Assembly: GCF_902859855.1 (NCBI RefSeq)
Contig: NZ_CADIKH010000002.1
Location: 278,880-342,879 of the forward strand
DNA from: Paraburkholderia humisilvae
GTDB taxonomy: Bacteria > Pseudomonadota > Gammaproteobacteria > Burkholderiales > Burkholderiaceae
DNA: 64,000 bases
Direction: 5' to 3'
In this document: positions 59,328 through 64,000 of the stretch, piece after piece
Numbering within the stretch: the stretch's first letter is position 1
Layout of the letters: each line of letters opens with the position of its first letter
The notes under the pieces: model-generated
What the model was told of the DNA's origin: nothing
The model's input: the letters and a program-made list of their open reading frames with translations, nothing else
Database searches by the model: none
Program-made: the position numbers and the translations under genes

Positions 59328-60491
59328 ATGAGCGATCAGTCTGGCGCGTCGGCGGGGGCCGGTGCGCTGCCTTCGGGCAATCCTGCCGCTGCGGATCAAG
59401 CAGCGGAAAACTTCGTGCAGATCGTCGACGTCGTCAAGAAATTCGGCGAGACGGCCGCGGTGAAGGGTGTGAATCTGTCGGTGAAAAAGGGCGAACTGTT
59501 CGCGCTGCTCGGCAGTTCCGGGTGTGGCAAGTCGACGCTGTTGCGCATGCTCGCCGGCCTTGAGACCGTGACATCGGGCAAGATACTGATCGACGGCGAA
59601 AATCTTGCGACGCTGCCGCCGTATCGGCGTCCGACCAACATGATGTTCCAGTCGTACGCGCTTTTTCCGCATATGACGGTGGAATCGAACGTCGCGTTCG
59701 GCCTCAAGCAGGAGGGCGTGCCAAAGGCCGAAATGCGCGAGCGTGTGAACGCAGCGCTCGAACTCGTTCAGATGAGCCGCTTTGCGAAGCGCAAGCCGCA
59801 TCAGCTGTCGGGCGGCCAGCAGCAACGCGTTGCGCTTGCACGCAGCCTCGTCAAGCGGCCGAAGCTGCTGTTGCTCGACGAGCCGATGTCGGCGCTCGAC
59901 AAGCAGATCCGCCAGCGCACGCAGATCGAACTCGTCAATATTCTCGACCAGGTGGGCGTCACCTGCATCATGGTCACGCATGATCAGGAAGAGGCGATGA
60001 CGATGGCCGGGCGTCTCGCGGTGATGAGCGAAGGGCAGATCGTTCAGATCGGCACGCCGAACGAAGTGTATGAATATCCGAACACACGTTTTTCCGCGGA
60101 ATTCATCGGCTCGACCAATTTATTCGACGGCAATGTGGTCGAGGACGAGCCTGATCATGTGTACATCGAAACGCCGGATCTGCCGGTGCGGCTGTATGTG
60201 AGCCACGGCATCACCGGGCCGCTCGGCATGCCGGTGACCATTTCTGTGCGGCCGGAGCGCATTGCGTTGACGCGCAAGCCGCCCGAGGGCGTGTTCAACT
60301 GGGGCAAGGGCACCGTGATGAACATCGCGTATATGGGCGGCTACTCGCTGTATCACGTGAAGCTCGACAGCGGCAAGACGGTGATCGCGAATGTGTCGAG
60401 CCTGGCGTTGTCGGAGATCGACACGCCGACCTGGGGCGATGAAGTGTATGTGCGCTGGAGTGCATCGGCCGGCGTGGTGCTGACGTCATGA
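59328..60491 (+). CDS. potG: Putrescine ABC transporter ATPase
   Basis: ATP-binding subunit of the polyamine importer. The 387-residue product has Walker A GSSGCGKST (62-70), signature LSGGQQQRVALAR, Walker B LLLLDEPMSALD, H-loop VTHDQEEAM and the C-terminal TOBE-like domain (about 290-385). It has a longer N-terminal stretch (about 1-28, Gly/Ala/Ser-rich) than other MalK-type proteins. Its stop overlaps potH by ATGA. Confidence 0.93.
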   Translation: MSDQSGASAGAGALPSGNPAAADQAAENFVQIVDVVKKFGETAAVKGVNLSVKKGELFALLGSSGCGKSTLLRMLAGLETVTSGKILIDGENLATLPPYRRPTNMMFQSYALFPHMTVESNVAFGLKQEGVPKAEMRERVNAALELVQMSRFAKRKPHQLSGGQQQRVALARSLVKRPKLLLLDEPMSALDKQIRQRTQIELVNILDQVGVTCIMVTHDQEEAMTMAGRLAVMSEGQIVQIGTPNEVYEYPNTRFSAEFIGSTNLFDGNVVEDEPDHVYIETPDLPVRLYVSHGITGPLGMPVTISVRPERIALTRKPPEGVFNWGKGTVMNIAYMGGYSLYHVKLDSGKTVIANVSSLALSEIDTPTWGDEVYVRWSASAGVVLTS

Positions 60492-61417
60492 GCAGGCTGC
60501 AATCAATCGCGACCTGGCCGGCGCGGCGCTTCCGGCTGACAGGAAAAACGGCGGTGGTGGCGGGGCCGTTTATCTGGCTGTTGCTGTTCTTTCTGGTGCC
60601 GTTTCTGCTGGTGGTCAAGATCAGCTTCGCGGACCAGCAACTGGGCATTCCGCCTTACACGCAGTTGACGTCGTTCAAGGACGGCGTCCTCAATATTGCG
60701 CTCGACTTTTCGCACTACGCGTTTCTGTTCCAGGACAGCCTGTATGTCGCGACGTATCTGAATTCGCTGCTGGTCGCGGCGGTGACGACGCTGATCTGCC
60801 TGCTGATCGGTTACCCGATGGCGTACTACATCGCGCGCTCGAATCCGTCGACCCGCAATATCCTGATGATGATGGTGATGTTGCCGTTCTGGACGTCGTT
60901 TCTGATTCGTGTCTATGCGTGGATTGGCATTCTGAAGAACAACGGCCTGCTTAACAATTTCCTGATGTCGATCGGCTTGATTCATACGCCGATCGAGCTG
61001 TATCACACGAATGCGGGTGTCTATATCGGCATGGTGTATTCGTACCTGCCGTTTCTTGTGATGCCGCTGTATGCGCACCTCGTGAAGATGGACCTGACCT
61101 TGCTCGAGGCGGCGTACGACCTCGGGGCGAAGCCGTGGAAGGCGTTCTGGCAGATCACGTTGCCGTTGTCGAGGAACGGGATTATCGCGGGCTGCATGCT
61201 GGTGTTTATTCCGGCGGTTGGCGAGTACGTGATCCCGGAACTGCTCGGTGGCGCGAACACGCTGATGATCGGCCGTGTGATGTGGAATGAGTTCTTCGAC
61301 AACGCGGACTGGCCGATGGCGTCCGCGGTGACCTGCGCGATGGTGTTGCTGTTGCTGGTGCCGATGGCTTTGTTCCAGCATTCGCAGGCGAAAGCGCTGG
61401 AGGAAGAACGCGGATGA
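60488..61417 (+). CDS. potH: Putrescine ABC transporter permease (PotH)
   Basis: Inner-membrane permease of 309 residues with six helices; the EAA loop reads LLEAAYDLGAKPWKAFWQITLPLSRNGI in two pieces near 205-232. The N-terminal cytosolic segment is basic (RLQSIATWPARRFRLTGK). Coupled by 4-base overlaps to both potG and potI. Confidence 0.93.
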   Translation: MSRLQSIATWPARRFRLTGKTAVVAGPFIWLLLFFLVPFLLVVKISFADQQLGIPPYTQLTSFKDGVLNIALDFSHYAFLFQDSLYVATYLNSLLVAAVTTLICLLIGYPMAYYIARSNPSTRNILMMMVMLPFWTSFLIRVYAWIGILKNNGLLNNFLMSIGLIHTPIELYHTNAGVYIGMVYSYLPFLVMPLYAHLVKMDLTLLEAAYDLGAKPWKAFWQITLPLSRNGIIAGCMLVFIPAVGEYVIPELLGGANTLMIGRVMWNEFFDNADWPMASAVTCAMVLLLLVPMALFQHSQAKALEEERG

Positions 61418-62232
61418 AGCCGAATCGTTGGTTGAGGATGCTCGCATTGGGGATCGGGTTTCTGTTTCTGTATATCCCGATCATCAGTCTCGTTGTGTAT
61501 TCGTTCAATGAGTCGCAACTGGTGACGGTGTGGACCCGGTTCTCGACGCGGTGGTATGCGGCGTTGCGTCAGGACGATGAACTGATGTCGGCGGCCTGGT
61601 TGTCGCTGCAGGTCGCACTGTTGACTGCGTTTGCGTCGGTGGTGATCGGCACATGGGCGGGGTTCGTGCTCGCAAGGATGGGGCGGTTTCGGGGGTTCAC
61701 GCTCTATACCGGGATGATCAATGCGCCGCTGGTGATTCCGGAGGTGATTCAGGGCATTTCGCTGCTATTGCTGTTCGTCGAACTGGGGCAGTGGCTCGGA
61801 TGGCCGGCAGGGCGCGGGATTGTCACGATCTGGATCGGGCATGTGATGCTTTGTATGTCGTACGTCGCGATTATTGTGCAGTCGCGCGTTCGCGATTTGC
61901 ATCCGGCGCTGGAAGAGGCGGCGCTTGATCTGGGGGCTACGCCGATTCGGGTGTTCTTTTCGGTGACGTTGCCGCTGATTTCACAGGCTTTGATCGCCGG
62001 GTGGTTGCTGTCCTTTACGCTTTCTTTCGATGATGTCGTACTGTCGGCGTTCCTGTCCGGGCCTGGGTCGACGACCTTGCCGCTGGTGGTGTTGTCGCGC
62101 GTGCGGCTGGGGTTGAATCCGGAGATGAATGCGCTCGCGACGCTGTTTATTGCGGTCGTTTCGGTTGGCGTTGTCGCTGCGAACGTGTTTATGCAGCGCG
62201 CTGAGAAGAAAAGAATGGAGATGGCGGTTTAA
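61414..62232 (+). CDS. potI: Putrescine ABC transporter permease (PotI)
   Basis: Second permease subunit, 272 residues and six helices. The EAA loop is LEEAALDLGATPIRVFFSVTLP near 168-189 (given in part), and ends with VVAANVFMQRAEKKRMEMAV. ATG 61414 overlaps the potH stop. The transporter is complete, so uptake of putrescine is likely. Confidence 0.93.
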   Translation: MKPNRWLRMLALGIGFLFLYIPIISLVVYSFNESQLVTVWTRFSTRWYAALRQDDELMSAAWLSLQVALLTAFASVVIGTWAGFVLARMGRFRGFTLYTGMINAPLVIPEVIQGISLLLLFVELGQWLGWPAGRGIVTIWIGHVMLCMSYVAIIVQSRVRDLHPALEEAALDLGATPIRVFFSVTLPLISQALIAGWLLSFTLSFDDVVLSAFLSGPGSTTLPLVVLSRVRLGLNPEMNALATLFIAVVSVGVVAANVFMQRAEKKRMEMAV

Positions 62233-62373
62233 GGGGCTCGGGGGGGGGCGCCCATGGGGTGGGTTTTTGCGAGCTCACCATGCCCGTCGACGACGCGCCG
62301 TGATAGGCGCGCCGCCGGCATTCGCATACGGTAAGGCATCGCCGAAGCGGGCCGTAGGGGAAGGGTGAAGGCA

Positions 62374-63651
62374 CTACACCCGATCGCTGTATGCCTTCAG
62401 GGTCCATTCGTTATCGGTCGGACGCCTGCGCATGCCGAGCAGCGCGTCAAGGCCCGGAATGGGACGCGGATCGTTCAGGAAAAGATACGGCATGGTCTCG
62501 CCCTTGCTGAGCCGTCGCGTCGCGTCGGCCCGGTAGGCATTGAACGGCCATACGGACCAGTAGCCATCCTGCGGGCAGACTTCGCCAGCGCGTACCGTCG
62601 TGCCCAGCGGTAAGCGCTCAGCCTTCGCGCGTTTGTCGGGTGCAAGAGGAAGTCCCGTCGCCGGGTCGAGGTTTTTCTCGCGGGCGAGCCGCTCGACCAG
62701 TGGGTCGTCGGGTTTCTGCGGTGGCGGTGCGGCGTCCTGTTCCTTCTGCCACTGGAATGTGCCGTCCCAGGGCGGCAGCTTCGCGGGCGGCAGTGGCACG
62801 ATCTGGTCGATATCCGGCACTTTGGGATTGCGACCATCGTTGTCGTCGATGAACTCGCCGATCAGTTTGTAGCGGCGTGATCGTTCGGCATCTCTAGCGA
62901 GCCCGAGGTAGTAGAGCTCGTCAGAGGGATCCGTGTCGAATCCATGCTGCAAAGCGAATGCTGATTGCGTGTCACCGGCCTCTACGCCTTTTTGAAATGC
63001 AGCAACGGCATCGGAATAGAGTTTGTCCGTCGAGAGGTCTATGCCCAAGTAGTTTGCAGCTTTACCGTCTCCCTGATCCGTTGCACACCGAATCATCTGC
63101 CGGGAAATCTCCGGAGCCTTGTCCCGAGGGGAAAGCAGGTCACCGACATAGAATTGCGCCTCGGGGCTGCCGAGGTCCGCAGCCTTGCGGAAATAACGAA
63201 GCGCCTTCTCCTCGTCCCGCTTCACGCCATAGCCGAGTTCGAGGTAATGGCCCATGTCGTAGTAGCCGCCCGGAATGCCAGCCGCGATTAACTGTTGTGC
63301 GAGATCGATGGTTTCGTTCGGTGCATCGGGCGATGGCGCAAGCCCGGTTGAAACCAGCTGCTGAAGATTATTGTTGGCCTTGTAATGTCCGTGCGCCGCT
63401 GCGATCCGGTAGTAGCGTGCCACCGCGCTGTAGTCCTTGGGTCCGTCTTTCTTCTCCAGATAACGGCCGTATCTGAACAGCTGGTCGGCATCCGGATTGG
63501 GCGGCGGCAGATGGTCGGCCTCGTGGGCGCAGGTAAACGCAAGATTCGCGCGCGCGGCGCTCCAATCGGCTTGGGAAGGCACGGCGTTCTCCTTGTTCGA
63601 ACAGGCGCCTGCGAGTAGCGCAAGTGCCACGATGAGGGTGGTTTGGGTCAT
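62374..63651 (-). CDS. Sel1-repeat (DUF6396-like) lipoprotein, possible T6SS immunity protein
   Basis: The 425-residue product has a signal peptide with a lipobox-like LAGAC (cysteine near residue 17), so it is probably a periplasmic lipoprotein. Sel1-like repeats run from about 55 to 230: ARYYRIAAAHGHYKAN, GYGVKRDEEKALRYFRKAADLGSPEAQFYVG in order. A C-terminal domain with LPPWDGTFQW and VWPFNAYRADATRRL follows and fits DUF6396. Sel1-repeat proteins beside phospholipase D genes act as immunity proteins to type VI lipase effectors, and a phospholipase D-type gene begins 3 bases upstream of it. Function inferred from context. Confidence 0.8.
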   Translation of the reverse strand: MTQTTLIVALALLAGACSNKENAVPSQADWSAARANLAFTCAHEADHLPPPNPDADQLFRYGRYLEKKDGPKDYSAVARYYRIAAAHGHYKANNNLQQLVSTGLAPSPDAPNETIDLAQQLIAAGIPGGYYDMGHYLELGYGVKRDEEKALRYFRKAADLGSPEAQFYVGDLLSPRDKAPEISRQMIRCATDQGDGKAANYLGIDLSTDKLYSDAVAAFQKGVEAGDTQSAFALQHGFDTDPSDELYYLGLARDAERSRRYKLIGEFIDDNDGRNPKVPDIDQIVPLPPAKLPPWDGTFQWQKEQDAAPPPQKPDDPLVERLAREKNLDPATGLPLAPDKRAKAERLPLGTTVRAGEVCPQDGYWSVWPFNAYRADATRRLSKGETMPYLFLNDPRPIPGLDALLGMRRRPTDNEWTLKAYSDRV

Positions 63652-63654
63652 GGT

Positions 63655-64000
63655 TCAGTCGTCCGTGCTGCGCCTGCCGGACATGTATGAAAAGGCAATA
63701 AGTGAGGCGATGGGCGCCAGTCCACCTTTCTGTCTTTCCGCATTCTTGTTAGCGATATATGTCCATGCTTTAAACGCTGTGTCCGGGTTATCCGACGCTC
63801 CATCCTTGAACACCTTCGTATGCAGCTCCCACAACCGCCTACGCAACGGCTGCGTCACCGCCATATTTTCATGGCAGATATTCAGCTCACTATCCACCGC
63901 CATACTGCGCAGATTGATGTTTGCCGAACCCAGGGTCATGAATACGTCATCGACGATCATCAGCTTGGTATGCACGTAAACGTAGTCCCACTTTCCAGGC
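63655..64000 (-). CDS. Phospholipase D family protein, C-terminal part (cut by window end)
   Basis: The frame is open to the window edge, so the gene starts outside. The visible end has the second HKD motif, HTKLMIVDD (His-x-Lys-x4-Asp), followed by LGSANINLRSMAVDSELN, the usual Asn/Ser context of active PLD catalytic sites. It ends with ASLIAFSYMSGRRSTDD. Active PLDs have two HKD motifs; the first would be to the right of the window. With the adjacent Sel1-repeat lipoprotein this suggests a type VI secretion lipase of the Tle5 kind, but a cardiolipin synthase-like enzyme is an alternative. Confidence 0.85.
   Translation of the reverse strand, partial: PGKWDYVYVHTKLMIVDDVFMTLGSANINLRSMAVDSELNICHENMAVTQPLRRRLWELHTKVFKDGASDNPDTAFKAWTYIANKNAERQKGGLAPIASLIAFSYMSGRRSTDD

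Overview
The window is a high-GC chromosomal segment from a betaproteobacterium of the order Burkholderiales, most likely Burkholderia or Paraburkholderia. The evidence is the intact gene order tsf-pyrH-frr-uppS-cdsA-dxr-rseP-bamA-skp-lpxD-fabZ-lpxA-lpxB-rnhB, the strong GC-rich codon use (long antisense shadow frames everywhere), and the neighbouring smpB-ratA-rnfH, guaB-x-guaA and ppsR/ppsA arrangements. Genus and species cannot be fixed by eye.

Positions 1-27224 are core genome. A continuous plus-strand run makes translation factors, UMP, the undecaprenyl carrier, CDP-diacylglycerol, isoprenoids, the outer-membrane assembly machine (BamA, Skp, RseP) and lipid A (LpxD, FabZ, LpxA, LpxB). 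Then come a SpoU methyltransferase, the divergent pair ppsR/ppsA with a long hairpin in the ppsA leader, an NfeD-SPFH membrane pair, smpB divergent from ratA-rnfH, a DMT permease, and guaB - membrane protein - guaA.

Positions 27225-29400 look like a decayed island at the 3' end of guaA: a truncated P4-type integrase, a nucleotidyltransferase of the AbiEii kind without partner, and a FitAB (VapBC-type) toxin-antitoxin pair. Accessory genes follow: TetR plus short-chain dehydrogenase, a three-gene sugar ABC importer, a tiny lipoprotein, DUF1992, tadA and an LD-carboxypeptidase.

Positions 37206-50396 are a purine catabolism cluster. It holds a GntR regulator, an NCS1 permease, a hydantoin/allantoin racemase, PuuE allantoinase, UraD, allantoicase and ureidoglycolate lyase on the plus strand; a HipBA toxin-antitoxin module; then PuuD urate oxidase and UraH on the minus strand, an 8-oxoguanine-type deaminase and a LysR regulator. 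Together these cover urate -> 5-hydroxyisourate -> OHCU -> allantoin -> allantoate -> ureidoglycolate -> glyoxylate + urea. Xanthine dehydrogenase is not in the window.

Positions 50678-64000 carry dodecin, a beta-hydroxyacid dehydrogenase, a YbiT-like ABC-F protein, an exported protein of unknown role, an aldehyde dehydrogenase remnant, OmpW, DUF1289, an NRAMP transporter, a putrescine importer (potFGHI) and, cut by the right edge, a phospholipase D-type protein next to a Sel1-repeat protein. That last pair resembles a type VI secretion lipase with its immunity protein.

No rRNA, tRNA, CRISPR array or complete insertion sequence was seen.
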